Shown here one piece after another: positions 10,436 through 19,765 of a DNA stretch of 64,000 nt. A program made the position numbers and the translations under genes. Each line of letters starts with the position of its first letter. Positions within the stretch are counted from its first letter, which is position 1. The notes below the pieces were generated by a model. That model worked only from the letters and a program-made list of their open reading frames with translations. It did not search any database and had not been told where the DNA came from. This DNA comes from Enterococcus larvae (GTDB lineage Bacteria; Bacillota; Bacilli; Lactobacillales; Enterococcaceae): contig NZ_JAEDXU010000002.1 in the NCBI RefSeq assembly GCF_017830045.1, forward strand, positions 372,001-436,000. The letters are read 5' to 3'.

Positions 10436-11311
10436 CTAATAAAAAAAATTCATTTGGCTAAGGATATCATGGGGAGAAAAAACGGAAATTGCTCCTTCTG
10501 AAATCAACGTATGGCCGCCTTCGGAGTGAGGGAGAAAAATATTTCCGGGAACAACGAATACTTCCCTTCCATACTCTAATGCTGCCTGTGCAGTGATCAA
10601 TGAACCGCTGTTTTTACTTGCTTCTACGAGACAGGTACCACTACTTAAACCAGCGATGATCCGATTTCTCATAGGAAAATGGTGTTTCTTTGGTGGTGTA
10701 CCATTAGGATATTCACTTAGGATCAGGTGTTCTTTTGCCATTTTATTATGTAGGAAGGTTGTTTCTTTAGGATAACATCTATCCAGTCCTGTTCCAATCA
10801 CGCCGATCGTATTTCCCTTATTCTTGATGGCTTCTTCATGACAGCTGCTGTCGATGCCCCTTGCCAGACCACTGACAATAGTGATCCCCGCCTCTGTAAG
10901 GGCTGGAATGAATTCCCGAACAATCTGAAACCCATATGGAGATGCTGCCCTGGCTCCGACAAAAGATAACGCTCTTGTTTTTAAAAGTTCAGGGTTACCA
11001 CGATAAAATAAGAGAGCTGGACAATTATAGATTTCTTTCAAGTTACTTGGGAAGTCATCATCGAGGATCGTCAAAAACTGATGCTCCGACTGAAATATTT
11101 CCAACTGCTCTCTTGACTGCCGCAGCTGTTCCCATGAATGGATGAATATAGCTTCATATTTATTGATATTGCCAATACGAATCAACTCATCCTTTGTAAA
11201 GTCTATATATTCTTTTTCCAGGATAAATCTCAAAACTTTCAATATTCCCAAATTTCCAATACCCTGGCAGTTCGTTAATAGAAACAACAGATTTTTAATT
11301 TCTTGATCCAT
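10436..11311 (-). CDS. dprA: DNA processing protein DprA
   Basis: DprA binds incoming single-stranded DNA and loads RecA during natural transformation. The 291-residue protein has an N-terminal helical SAM-like region. The Rossmann-like core follows with SFVGARAASPYG, IVSGLARGIDSSCHEEAI (about residues 148-165), GVIGTGLDRCYP and EYPNGTPPKKHHFPMRNRII. The extra C-terminal winged-helix domain found in some DprA proteins is absent. The start ATG at 11311 follows AAGGAAGG. It sits between rnhB and topA as in many Firmicutes; its presence does not by itself show competence. Confidence 0.93.
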   Translation of the reverse strand: MDQEIKNLLFLLTNCQGIGNLGILKVLRFILEKEYIDFTKDELIRIGNINKYEAIFIHSWEQLRQSREQLEIFQSEHQFLTILDDDFPSNLKEIYNCPALLFYRGNPELLKTRALSFVGARAASPYGFQIVREFIPALTEAGITIVSGLARGIDSSCHEEAIKNKGNTIGVIGTGLDRCYPKETTFLHNKMAKEHLILSEYPNGTPPKKHHFPMRNRIIAGLSSGTCLVEASKNSGSLITAQAALEYGREVFVVPGNIFLPHSEGGHTLISEGAISVFSPHDILSQMNFFY

Positions 11312-11380
11312 AAAAAAACCTTCCTTTCAAATACTTTCTCAAAGTAGTATTTGCAAAAGAAGGCTCATCTCATTTTATTA

Positions 11381-12154
11381 TTAACAAAAATCTTTTACTG
11401 GTGCAAAGGTTTTTCGATGGATTGGACAAATTCCAATCGCTTTGATTCCCTCAAGATGTTCCTTTGTTCCATATCCGGCATTTCTTTCAAAACCGTATCC
11501 GGGAAACACTTTCCCATAGTCTTCCATCAATCTATCTCGGCAAACCTTTGCCACAATGCTGGCAGCTGCAATTGAGATAGAGCGAGCATCTCCTTTGATC
11601 AGCTTCTTTTGGGGAAGCTTGATGTCAAGCTCCATTGCATCAATCAAAAGATAATCAGGAGTAAAATCGAGATCCTCAACAGCAATCGTCATCGCCTTTT
11701 TACTAGCCTGATAAATATTGATGCGATCGATTTCTTCGTGACAAACCACACCAATACCAATGGCAACAGCATTTGCTTGAATCTGCTCATACAACTCATC
11801 TCTACGTTTTGCTGAGAGCTGTTTAGAGTCATTCACACCTAAAAGTTCACAATTTTCAGGTAAGATGACTGCAGCAGCAACGACCGGCCCCGCTAAAGGA
11901 CCTCGCCCGACTTCATCAATGCCGGCAATCATCCGATAGCCTTCGTTTCTTGCTTCGTTTTCAAAGATAGAAAGCTCCTTTAATAAAGCGTGCTCCTTTT
12001 CCAGCTTCAGCATTTTTCGTTCCCATTGAGTCAATGCCTGCTGTACTCCTGAACGTTCATCCTGTTGCCAGATAGCCAACCGACTATCCTCTCTGGACTG
12101 AATCCCTTTCAGTGCATCTTTGATTTCCTTGATTGACTCATGCTTCATCCTCAA
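11381..12154 (-). CDS. rnhB: Ribonuclease HII
   Basis: RNase HII removes ribonucleotides from RNA-DNA hybrids. The 257-residue protein has an N-terminal helical extension of about 70 residues before the catalytic core. The core has MIAGIDEVGRGPLAGPVVAAA (first acidic pair), later LLIDAMELD, and DARSISIAAASIVAKVCRD. The start is ambiguous: a TTG at 12154 and an ATG at 12148 are both in frame, and the GGAG at 12159-12162 suits the ATG slightly better. The start overlaps the end of rbgA, so the two genes are translationally coupled. Confidence 0.94.
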   Translation of the reverse strand: MRMKHESIKEIKDALKGIQSREDSRLAIWQQDERSGVQQALTQWERKMLKLEKEHALLKELSIFENEARNEGYRMIAGIDEVGRGPLAGPVVAAAVILPENCELLGVNDSKQLSAKRRDELYEQIQANAVAIGIGVVCHEEIDRINIYQASKKAMTIAVEDLDFTPDYLLIDAMELDIKLPQKKLIKGDARSISIAAASIVAKVCRDRLMEDYGKVFPGYGFERNAGYGTKEHLEGIKAIGICPIHRKTFAPVKDFC

Positions 12155-13010
12155 TTGCTCCTAACTCTTCCCAACGATCCAAGGTGTATGTGCCTAGCTT
12201 CCCACTACGTATCTCTTGAACGATCATCTCACTGGCACGGTCATAATCATCCTTGAACCCTCTTTTTTTACTGATAAGCATCAACAGCTCAGCTGAAGGC
12301 AGAAAAAGATCCTCTTCAGAAACCTGATAACGCTCCATCAAGCGTGTCGGATAAAAGCGGGCAAAGAATTCCAACCCAAAAATCGCCAAATCATCAAAAT
12401 GCAGCAGCTGGTCTTTGATTGCACCTGTCAGTGCCAATTTTTTTCCGATTCTAGGATCTTCAAATTTTGGCCATAAAATCCCAGGTGTATCCAGAAGCTC
12501 AAGTTCTTTTCCGGATTTCAGCCACTGCTGTCCTTTGGTTACCCCAGGCTTGTTTCCTGTTTGTGCAATTTTTTTGCCAACCAATCGATTCATCAATGTA
12601 GATTTTCCTACGTTTGGAATCCCAATGCACATTGCTCGAATTGCTCGAGGTTTCAATCCTCTTCGTTTATCCCGCTCGATTTTCTCTTTCAGCGCTTTTT
12701 TCGCTTCGTGAACAATTTTATTTGTTCCCTGACTTTGCTGTGAATTGATGATCAGTGTGTGGAAGCCTTTTGCTTGGAAGTACTCTTGCCATTTTTTACT
12801 TTGCTCAGGATCGGCTAAGTCGCCTTTGTTCAAAAGCACGAGGCGCGGCTTTTGTTGTACTATTTGATCCATCATAGGGTTTCTTGATGATAGGGGCAAT
12901 CTGGCATCTACTAGTTCAAAAACGATATCTACAAATTTTATTTTTTCTGATACTTCTCTGCGAGCCTTGGCCATGTGGCCTGGAAACCATTGTATTGTCA
13001 TTTCATTCAC
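12138..13010 (-). CDS. rbgA: Ribosome biogenesis GTPase RbgA (YlqF)
   Basis: RbgA is a circularly permuted GTPase needed for late 50S subunit assembly. The motif order shows the permutation: the G4 motif NKGDLAD comes first (about residue 82), then G1 GIPNVGKST (about residue 127) and G3 DTPGIL. The start context GHMAKARRE and the C-terminal RNA-binding helical domain fit the family. Two starts are possible (13010 or the ATG three codons later, MTIQWFPGHM). The gene overlaps rnhB by 17 bases and follows lepB closely. Confidence 0.95.
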   Translation of the reverse strand: MNEMTIQWFPGHMAKARREVSEKIKFVDIVFELVDARLPLSSRNPMMDQIVQQKPRLVLLNKGDLADPEQSKKWQEYFQAKGFHTLIINSQQSQGTNKIVHEAKKALKEKIERDKRRGLKPRAIRAMCIGIPNVGKSTLMNRLVGKKIAQTGNKPGVTKGQQWLKSGKELELLDTPGILWPKFEDPRIGKKLALTGAIKDQLLHFDDLAIFGLEFFARFYPTRLMERYQVSEEDLFLPSAELLMLISKKRGFKDDYDRASEMIVQEIRSGKLGTYTLDRWEELGAIEDEA

Positions 13011-13014
13011 CTAT

Positions 13015-13566
13015 CTAATTAATAAATTTTATGTGTTTTAGAGGATAATATACAAATACGGCTTTTCCAATGATGTATTTGCTTTCCACCGCACCAAAAG
13101 AACGGCTATCCTTGGACATTCGGCGATTATCTCCTAACACGAAATAGCTATCTTCCTCAAGTATATCCTGGTTGATCAAATCCGAAAGTTCGAAATTTGT
13201 CGTGTACGGGTTGGTATCGTATTGCTTCGACTTGTTATTTTTTAAGAAGGGTTCTGCTGTTTTTTCTCCATTGACATACAGCTGGTCATCTTCATATCTG
13301 ATAGAATCTCCCGGCAGACCAATCACTCTTTTTACATAGATTTCTCCATCTGGCAACTGAAAAACAATCACATCAAAACGCTTGATCGATGTATATTTTT
13401 CCATCAAAATCATATCGCCCTGACTAAGATTTTTTTCCATTGAACTCCCATCTATAGGCACAGGAATCAAGATAAAGCCTCTTATTATAAACAATAGAAC
13501 CAAAGAAGGTATCAGTAATTTTATAAAAGAGATAAAATGCCCGATATATTTCTTCTTTTTCTCCAT
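13015..13566 (-). CDS. lepB: Signal peptidase I
   Basis: This membrane serine protease cleaves signal peptides from exported proteins. The 183-residue protein has one N-terminal membrane span (FIKLLIPSLVLLFIIRGFIL). It has the catalytic Ser in DGSSMEKNL (about residue 41), the catalytic Lys in YVKRVIGLPGDSI (about residue 79), and the conserved LGDNRRMSKDSRSFG box. This is the short Gram-positive form with a single N-terminal anchor. It lies between ctpA and rbgA with very small gaps, which suggests one transcript. Confidence 0.95.
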   Translation of the reverse strand: MEKKKKYIGHFISFIKLLIPSLVLLFIIRGFILIPVPIDGSSMEKNLSQGDMILMEKYTSIKRFDVIVFQLPDGEIYVKRVIGLPGDSIRYEDDQLYVNGEKTAEPFLKNNKSKQYDTNPYTTNFELSDLINQDILEEDSYFVLGDNRRMSKDSRSFGAVESKYIIGKAVFVYYPLKHIKFIN

Positions 13567-13588
13567 TCGTCTGTCACAACCTCTTCGT

Positions 13589-15016
13589 TTATTTTGACAA
13601 AAGCTCGATTGCTTGTGAATATGCCGGATCAGTTTCTAAAATTTTACTTCTCAACAATGCTTCAATGACACTTGCAGTTTGATCATCTACCTGACCGGTA
13701 ACAGAAAGATCATACGTTTGCTGTACAGAAGAAACAGCTTCTTTAGTCTGTTCATCAAACATAGATGAATCACTTACTTCATAATCCAAGGCCTTCAGCA
13801 TTTTATTCAAGTTAGCAACAACATCTGAGTCATCTCCTACTTGCAGGATATTGCTCCTTGATATTGGCGAAAGATAAGCATAATCTGGGTAATCTGCTTC
13901 AATTGTCGGTGCTAACCCTTCTTCGTGAACCCAGTTTCCGTCAGGAGTCAACCACTTCAGTATGGATAGCTTCATACTGGTCTTTTCCCCCAAGTCCTTC
14001 ACTGTCTGAACAGTTCCTTTTCCATAGGTTTGTATTCCGACGATTTCCACACCTGCTGATTCTTTTAAAGCCGCAGCAAATATTTCCGAAGCGCTGGCAC
14101 TACCGCCATCAACCAAAACAACTACAGGTTCTTTTACTTTGAAGCCGCCGTCCAAATCAGAAGAGGCTTTGTGCTCCAGTGTATTTTTACCTTTATCTTC
14201 GAACTGAACGATTACATCGCCATCTTTCAAAAACATGCTGGCCATTTTCTCTACTTGATCCAATAATCCCCCCGGATTTTGTCGAAGATCAATAACAAAG
14301 GATTCTGCGCCTTCTTTTCTTAAGTCTTTGACTGCACGCTGCAGCTCTTCGAAGGTCTTGCCGCCAAAGGAAGCTATGCGGATATTGCCAATAGTCGGCT
14401 CTTCCGTATCAAGCGCAGCACTGACAGTAGTCAATGGAATCGTGTCTCTGGTAATGACAACATCAAATACCTCGCCATCTCTATCGATCGTCAGCTTCAG
14501 CTTACTGCCCTTTTCCCCGCGTATTTTCTTGACTGATTCAGACAAGCTTTCCGCTGCAATTTCCTCGTCGTCAATTTTTATAATCGTATCATTTATTTTC
14601 AGACCGGACTTTTCTGCCGGCGAGCCCTCTATAGGTGCTTCCATGACCTTCAGTAAATCATTTTGTCTGCCTAGTGTAGCGCCAATTCCTTCAAAACTGC
14701 CGGAAACATCATCATTTAATGCAGAAGTCTCGTCTTCTTTCAAATAAGAGGAATAAGGATCATCCAATGAATCGATCATTCCCTGAAGTGCGCCTTCCAC
14801 TAATTCTGATCTGTCAATTTCCCCTACATAGCCTTGAAGAATATCATCATACAGCTCATGAACTTCTTTCAATTCCGCAACCTCATGGGTCTGGCTGGCA
14901 ACATAAGAAGTGTAACGATGGTTAAAATAGGCATAGCTTCCTCCCCCGACAATGACAGCTGTGCATAAAATCGAAATTATATATTGATGGTACGGGATCA
15001 GGTGCTGCTTTTTCAT
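13589..15016 (-). CDS. C-terminal processing peptidase (S41 family, CtpA-like)
   Basis: This 475-residue membrane-anchored serine protease has one N-terminal span (YIISILCTAVIVGGGSYAYF). A PDZ domain follows at about residues 95-180 (GSFEGIGATLGRQ...EGSPAEKSGLKINDTIIKID). The S41 catalytic domain has the nucleophile Ser in DGGSASASEIFAAALKE and the Lys in GIQTYGKGTVQT. A C-terminal peptidoglycan-binding domain begins around residue 395 (VVANLNKMLKALDYEVSD). The PG-binding tail suggests action at the cell wall. Its substrate is unknown. The start follows GCAGGGAGAG. Confidence 0.92.
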   Translation of the reverse strand: MKKQHLIPYHQYIISILCTAVIVGGGSYAYFNHRYTSYVASQTHEVAELKEVHELYDDILQGYVGEIDRSELVEGALQGMIDSLDDPYSSYLKEDETSALNDDVSGSFEGIGATLGRQNDLLKVMEAPIEGSPAEKSGLKINDTIIKIDDEEIAAESLSESVKKIRGEKGSKLKLTIDRDGEVFDVVITRDTIPLTTVSAALDTEEPTIGNIRIASFGGKTFEELQRAVKDLRKEGAESFVIDLRQNPGGLLDQVEKMASMFLKDGDVIVQFEDKGKNTLEHKASSDLDGGFKVKEPVVVLVDGGSASASEIFAAALKESAGVEIVGIQTYGKGTVQTVKDLGEKTSMKLSILKWLTPDGNWVHEEGLAPTIEADYPDYAYLSPISRSNILQVGDDSDVVANLNKMLKALDYEVSDSSMFDEQTKEAVSSVQQTYDLSVTGQVDDQTASVIEALLRSKILETDPAYSQAIELLSK

Positions 15017-15477
15017 TTCATTTCTCTCCCTGCCTGCTTCTTTACTTTAAACTCGAGTGTGTTTAAAAGCTCTGATGAAATCTGAATGTTTCAGCGTATT
15101 TTATGAATATCTGAACCCAAAACACAGCTTACATGGTACATCTGCATGATGCTTATTCCACACTATTAGTGGAATAATATCAGTACAACAATCATCTAGT
15201 GCTTCCTAAGCTCAATCACTATAGTTTACCACGAAACGACGGATGAAAAAAGAGGGCAGAAAAAAGTATTCCATGTGAATCCAGTAAAGATTCTTTACAC
15301 GAAAAGCGACCTTTGCACCAAGCTGTAACAAAAGAATTAGACGGAATTATGGTTTCTTTACTGGGATTTATACATGCTTAGAATTGATGATCATCCCTAC
15401 CATTTTTGTAACAGGAGAGTAACTACAAAAGAACGAGGGATACCCAAATATATTTTTGGACATCCCTCATTCTTTTT
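15017..15477. other. 461-base intergenic stretch between yozE and ctpA
   Basis: No coding frame is convincing here. The ctpA-proximal part carries an AT-rich inverted repeat, TTATTCCAC at 15153-15161 with GTGGAATAA at 15169-15177, which would sit in the 5' leader of ctpA. The yozE end holds the terminator listed separately. The middle (about 15230-15420) shows nothing I can name. Confidence 0.5.
15430..15477 (-). terminator. Terminator of the msrA-yozE genes
   Basis: GAGGGAT and ATCCCTC arms enclose a loop that can pair further (CCAAA with TTTGG). T-rich tracts occur on both sides, so it could work in both directions. It lies immediately after the yozE stop. Confidence 0.7.
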
Positions 15478-15696
15478 TTATCGATTGTTTTCCAAGTATT
15501 TCTCCCAAAGCTCATCAAAGACAGTCATTGTCGGCAAATAGTTGACCTCCATCTCAAGATAACTTGAGAGCTCATGATAATCTTCTGAATGCTTTGGAAA
15601 ACGGATATCCTTTGCTGCTGCATTAGCGAATTGTGTTTCAACATCTGCAGAAGGACCTTTCAATGTGACTAAATAGTGATAAAAGCTTCTTCTCAT
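15478..15696 (-). CDS. yozE: YozE family SAM-like protein (UPF0346)
   Basis: This 72-residue all-helical protein matches the YozE_SAM_like family over its full length: FYHYLVTLKGPS at the N-terminus, DIRFPKHSEDYHELSSYLE in the middle and FDELWEKYLENN at the end. Its function is unknown; the fold resembles sterile alpha motif domains. It follows msrA after six bases and shares its terminator. It is cytoplasmic. Confidence 0.9.
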   Translation of the reverse strand: MRRSFYHYLVTLKGPSADVETQFANAAAKDIRFPKHSEDYHELSSYLEMEVNYLPTMTVFDELWEKYLENNR

Positions 15697-15702
15697 TTGT
15701 AG

Positions 15703-16218
15703 TTAGTTCTCCCAATTTTCTTTTAGAAAACGGCCGCGAATGTGATGGGCGTCCTCGTATCGCTCAGGATCTTTTTTATAAAAGTCCTGATGGTATTCTT
15801 CTGCCGGATAAAAGGTTGAAGCCGGCTCAATCGTCGTAACGATCTTCTCCTTGAATCTTCCACTGCTTTCCAGAGTATGTTTGCTTTTTTCAGCAATGCT
15901 CTTCTGCTCTTCATTCTGATAAAAAATCACAGGTCGGTAATTATCTCCACGGTCTTCAAACTGACCCAAAGCATCCGTTGGATCTGTTTGCTGCCAGTAG
16001 ATTTCCACCAACGCTTGATAAGATATGATCTCTGGATCAAATATGATTTCTACAGCCTCTGTATGGCCGGTAGAGTAGCTTTTAACTTGTTCATAGGTAG
16101 GATTCGGTACATGACCGCCTGTATACCCTGAGATTACCGAATGAATACCCGGCTGTTGATCAAAGGGCTGAATCATACACCAGAAACAGCCTCCGGCAAA
16201 GATCGCTTTTTCTGTCAT
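15703..16218 (-). CDS. msrA: Peptide methionine sulfoxide reductase MsrA
   Basis: MsrA reduces methionine-S-sulfoxide in proteins. The 171-residue protein has the catalytic GCFWCM motif near residue 10, the second conserved segment SGYTGG, and the C-terminal [19 protein letters not shown] region. There is no fused MsrB domain. It is transcribed with yozE and lies 15 bases after a YpmS-like gene. Confidence 0.96.
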   Translation of the reverse strand: MTEKAIFAGGCFWCMIQPFDQQPGIHSVISGYTGGHVPNPTYEQVKSYSTGHTEAVEIIFDPEIISYQALVEIYWQQTDPTDALGQFEDRGDNYRPVIFYQNEEQKSIAEKSKHTLESSGRFKEKIVTTIEPASTFYPAEEYHQDFYKKDPERYEDAHHIRGRFLKENWEN

Positions 16219-16233
16219 TCTCTGTCCTCTTTC

Positions 16234-16941
16234 CTATTCTTCTGAAGAGCTGGTTTCTGACGTTGCAGAACTATCTGTACTATTATCTTCCGGAAGATAA
16301 ATGCTGACCCGAATATCATCATCGATCAAATTGATTTTATCTGCACGAATAAACATACCGTTCATCATCTGAAACTTATCCAATCGTAATAAAATATATT
16401 TCTCTTCCGGCATGACCTCTACCCATTCAGGCAAGTTGTAGTCTCTCTGGACAAACTCCAATATATCCTTGATAGGCAAACCTAGTGTCCCAATAGACAA
16501 GCTTTTCGCTTTTAGCTGTACGTTGCCGTCATCCATTACGTAAGGATCGAAATAAAGATTGAACTGGATGGGGTGACCTAAAATTTTGAAGTTCCCTGCC
16601 AGCATCGCTTCGTTTTCCAAATAGAAATCATAGGTTACTTCTGAGTCCTTTTGGAAATCCTCTAAATAGAATGAAATCAGTTCGTTGATCTGCTGCTTGT
16701 TTGACTGAATACTCAAAACAGGATTCCCACTTCGCGGTACTGCTTTTGAAGAGTCATAGTTCGGTTCTCTGACCTGAGTCACTCTGATCCCTACAAATAA
16801 GAGAATACCAACAAGCATACCAATCAACGCTAAAAACGCAATTTTCCACGGGTTAAGCTTTTTATTTACCGACTGCTTCTTCTCTTTTTTGTTTCTTTTT
16901 CTTTTTTTCTCCGGTTGCTTTTTTTCTGACTCTTCTACCAT
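16234..16941 (-). CDS. YpmS family membrane protein (DUF2140)
   Basis: This 235-residue protein has a very basic N-terminus rich in Lys/Glu, then one membrane span (WKIAFLALIGMLVGILLFVG, about residues 32-51). An extracellular domain with the conserved NYDSSKAVPRS...PVLSIQSNKQQINELI region follows, and the tail is Ser/Thr-rich. Function is unknown. In Bacilli it is commonly adjacent to a YpmR-like GDSL protein, as it is here, with only one base between the two genes. It may act on the outer face of the membrane. Confidence 0.85.
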   Translation of the reverse strand: MVEESEKKQPEKKRKRNKKEKKQSVNKKLNPWKIAFLALIGMLVGILLFVGIRVTQVREPNYDSSKAVPRSGNPVLSIQSNKQQINELISFYLEDFQKDSEVTYDFYLENEAMLAGNFKILGHPIQFNLYFDPYVMDDGNVQLKAKSLSIGTLGLPIKDILEFVQRDYNLPEWVEVMPEEKYILLRLDKFQMMNGMFIRADKINLIDDDIRVSIYLPEDNSTDSSATSETSSSEE

Positions 16942-16942
16942 A

Positions 16943-17830
16943 TTACTCGTTCACTCCTTTTACCAGCCATTCATCCTTTGTTTCAATCATCTTTTGTCTC
17001 ACAGCATTCGCCATCAGCTGATAACCAAGATTGTTGGGATGGAAATGATCTTCCTCGTAAATCGCATTGTTTGTTATACTTTCTCCCGCATCTGCAGTAT
17101 CATCCTCTGATCCGGTAATACCTACATCGCCATCAACACCTTTGTATAAAAGGTCATTGATAGGAATAAAATACATACGCTCTTGTTCATTTACAACAGT
17201 TTCTGTCCCAGCATTCCAGTTGGTAACGATTTGCTGCATTTCAGTGATTTCAGGAAAATATAAGTAAAAAGGATTGTAAATACCCAATACATAGACTGGG
17301 GCGTCCTCATTGTACTTTCGAATTTCTTCCAGCAGCGTGGTCATTTGCTTTTGATAGCTTTCCAAAGGCTTATCAAAAGAATCGATTGTGAGGTTGAATA
17401 CATCTCCCTTGATTACCTTCATTAAGTCGTTCCCGCCAACTGTCAAGGTGATCATATCGGCTTCTCCAAGCTGTGCTTTTATATCATCGCTTTTTTTGAT
17501 ACGCTTTAAAATCTGATCGCTGCGGTCGCCATTCTTTCCGAAGTTCTCAATTTCTACTGCGTTTAGCTGATATTTTTCTTGAATATCCTTCGCAACCATC
17601 GGAACAAAGCCGCCGGAATTAGTTAAGTCTCCCACACCTTCAGTCAGAGAATCGCCTATCGCAACATATTTGAGTATTTCTTTGTCATTTTTATTCGTAT
17701 TTCCTGTGTTTTGCGTATTAAAATAGGGCTGCGCTTTAGGAATCAGGAGCAGTAGCAATAGAGTCGTTAATAGTGCTGTTCCAAATGGAAGCAGAAGCAT
17801 CACCCATTTTTTATGAATCAATTGTTTCAT
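16943..17830 (-). CDS. SGNH/GDSL hydrolase family protein (YpmR-like)
   Basis: This predicted exported or membrane-anchored esterase/lipase-fold protein starts MKQLIHKKW with a hydrophobic segment (VMLLLPFGTALLTTLLLLLL). The SGNH blocks are all visible: YVAIGDSLTEGVG (block I Ser), FGKNGDRSDQ (block II Gly), LTVGGNDL (block III Asn) and DHFHPNNLGYQLMA (block V Asp/His). I use the ATG at 17830, preceded by AGAGGG; an upstream extension is not supported. The substrate is unknown; family members act on lipids or polysaccharide acetyl groups. Confidence 0.88.
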   Translation of the reverse strand: MKQLIHKKWVMLLLPFGTALLTTLLLLLLIPKAQPYFNTQNTGNTNKNDKEILKYVAIGDSLTEGVGDLTNSGGFVPMVAKDIQEKYQLNAVEIENFGKNGDRSDQILKRIKKSDDIKAQLGEADMITLTVGGNDLMKVIKGDVFNLTIDSFDKPLESYQKQMTTLLEEIRKYNEDAPVYVLGIYNPFYLYFPEITEMQQIVTNWNAGTETVVNEQERMYFIPINDLLYKGVDGDVGITGSEDDTADAGESITNNAIYEEDHFHPNNLGYQLMANAVRQKMIETKDEWLVKGVNE

Positions 17831-17959
17831 TTTATCCCTCTTCCATCGAAAGAATCTGGTATGTATTCGAATATGCCGCATAAAGAACTTGTAGAAACTT
17901 CTTTTTTACCAACTATTTTTTTCGCCAAATTCATTAGATGCTCTCCTTTTTATTGTATC

Positions 17960-18001
17960 TTAAAGGGTGAGACCTCAACCATTTCGATCAAGTCTCACCC
18001 T
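17960..18001 (-). terminator. Terminator of the degV-type gene
   Basis: A perfect 10-bp stem (AGGGTGAGAC at 17964-17973 with GTCTCACCCT at 17992-18001) lies just after the stop of the DegV gene. The T content downstream on the minus strand is modest. Confidence 0.65.
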
Positions 18002-18014
18002 CCAAATTTAATCC

Positions 18015-18857
18015 TTAATCTGTATAGTACATGATCGCAAATGCACCTTTTCCAGTATGAGTAGCAATTACTGGATTTGTGTGCAGAACAGGTATATCCA
18101 TGTCAGGAAACAGTTTCTGTAAGCCATCTCTAAAGTAAGTTGCCAACTCCAAACCTTCTGCATGGGAAATACCAATTTGGCTGACGTTAGAAAGCTTTTC
18201 CAGCTCTGCCTTTAGCTCATCAAACCATTTGTTGAAGGTTTTGACTCCTCGGCCTTTTACAATCGGGATCAGTTCAGTATGTTCAAGCTCCATAACTACC
18301 TTCATATTGAAAATATTAGAAAGTAAGCCTGTCACTCGGCTGATTCTTCCGCCTTTTACCAAGTTGTCTAAAGTCGAAATACCAATATACAGCTTTGTAT
18401 TTTCTTTGATTCGTTTGACTTCTTCTACGATTTCAGCAACACTTGCGCCTTCTTTAGCCATTTTGGCAGCTGCAATCACTTGGAAAGAAAGAGCCTGGTC
18501 AGTGAAATCACTGTCAATCACAGTTACTTTACTTGAACTTAGATTGCTTGCCTGTCTGGCAGCTTCAACTGTACCGCTGAGCGCTTTAGTCATATGAATG
18601 GAAATGATCTCACTGCCGTCTTCTCCAAGTTCATCATAAAGCTCAACAAACTCTCCGATTGGCGGCTGACTAGTTTTCGGCAGAGCTTTGGCTCCATCCA
18701 TCATTGCCATAAAGCGTTCTCCACCCAAATGATCATCATCTGGATAAACAACACCATCTATCATTACAGATAAAGGCATCATGTGAATATTCAAATCATC
18801 TCGCACTTCTTTCTCCATTGTGCAAGAAGAATCCGTTACAATCTTTACATTTGTCAT
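18015..18857 (-). CDS. DegV family fatty-acid-binding protein
   Basis: This 280-residue protein of the DegV/FakB family begins VKIVTDSSCTMEKEV and has SQPPIGEFVELY, ISIHMTKALSGTVEAARQA and IGISHAEGLELA, all typical of the two-domain DegV fold that buries one fatty acid. FakB-type members present fatty acids to the kinase FakA for phosphorylation and membrane incorporation. Whether this paralogue does so cannot be told from sequence. It is a single gene with its own terminator, divergent from the hemolysin III gene. Confidence 0.88.
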   Translation of the reverse strand: MTNVKIVTDSSCTMEKEVRDDLNIHMMPLSVMIDGVVYPDDDHLGGERFMAMMDGAKALPKTSQPPIGEFVELYDELGEDGSEIISIHMTKALSGTVEAARQASNLSSSKVTVIDSDFTDQALSFQVIAAAKMAKEGASVAEIVEEVKRIKENTKLYIGISTLDNLVKGGRISRVTGLLSNIFNMKVVMELEHTELIPIVKGRGVKTFNKWFDELKAELEKLSNVSQIGISHAEGLELATYFRDGLQKLFPDMDIPVLHTNPVIATHTGKGAFAIMYYTD

Positions 18858-18990
18858 AAATTAACCACTCTTTCTTTAAAAACAACCCGTATTCATGATA
18901 GAATGAATATACATGGTTTAGGTTATGGATATAGTATAACAGACCGAAAAAAATTTTTCATCAAATTAAATATAGAAGGAAGTTGATTTA

Positions 18991-19644
18991 TTGGAAAAAG
19001 TTGAGTTTTCCCGCAAGTATCTTATTCTAAATGAAGTACTCAATGCTGTGACCCATGGCATCGGCTTTGGTCTAAGTATAGCAGGTCTTGTTATATTGTT
19101 GGTCAAAGGAGCTCAGATGGGTTCTGCACTGCATGTCGTTTCGTATGCCTTGTACGGCTCAATGCTGGCCTTGCTTTTCTTATCATCAACGCTATTCCAC
19201 AGCTTGATCTTCACTAAAGCAAAAAAGGTTTTTCAGGTATTCGATCACAGCTCTATCTTTTTGCTGATAGCCGGAAGCTATACGCCCTTTTGCTTATTGA
19301 GTGTTGACGGCTGGTTAGGTTGGACATTGTTCGGTCTGATTTGGGCAATGGCGATTTTCGGGGTTGTCTACAAATCCGTTACACTCCATAAGCAAGATAC
19401 TGTAAAAAATGCATCTACGATCATCTATATCATTATGGGTTGGCTGTGTCTGATTGCAGCTAAACCATTGTATGACAGTCTGAGTCTGACTGGACTATCT
19501 CTACTGGTTGCCGGCGGCGTTTCTTACACGCTGGGCGCAGTATTCTATAGCTTGAAAAATGTTCGCTTTATGCATGTTGTCTGGCATTTGTTTGTAATGG
19601 CCGGCGCAGCTTTTATGTATTTTTCCATTTTGTTCTTTACCTAA
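18991..19644 (+). CDS. Hemolysin III family membrane protein (PAQR family)
   Basis: This 217-residue integral membrane protein has about seven spans. It contains the family metal-site motifs: NAVTHGIGFGLSIAG near the N-terminus, SSTLFHSL near residue 71, DHSSIFLLIAGSYTPF, and HVVWHLFVMAGA near the C-terminus. The His/Asp/Ser residues correspond to the zinc site of PAQR proteins. Despite the name, a haemolytic role is not established. The start is a TTG at 18991, placed 8-9 bases after AAGGAAG. Confidence 0.9.
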   Translation: MEKVEFSRKYLILNEVLNAVTHGIGFGLSIAGLVILLVKGAQMGSALHVVSYALYGSMLALLFLSSTLFHSLIFTKAKKVFQVFDHSSIFLLIAGSYTPFCLLSVDGWLGWTLFGLIWAMAIFGVVYKSVTLHKQDTVKNASTIIYIIMGWLCLIAAKPLYDSLSLTGLSLLVAGGVSYTLGAVFYSLKNVRFMHVVWHLFVMAGAAFMYFSILFFT

Positions 19645-19700
19645 TCATTTTTATCTAATGAGTGTATATGAACAAGTAGGACATCTATAATTAACCAAAT

Positions 19701-19750
19701 AAAATAAGGAATGATTTTGTGGTAAACACGAAATCATTCCTTATTTTTTC
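19701..19750. terminator. Bidirectional terminator between the hemolysin III gene and galE
   Basis: AAAATAAGGAATGATTT pairs with AAATCATTCCTTATTTT around an 11-13-base loop. T-rich sequence lies on the exit side in both directions. The two convergent genes share it. Confidence 0.85.
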
Positions 19751-19765
19751 TATTTTAAATCCTAT

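Noticed and set aside
16889-17110. Plus-strand frame across the YpmS-like/GDSL junction
   Set aside because: It overlaps two well-supported minus-strand genes and has no ribosome binding site.
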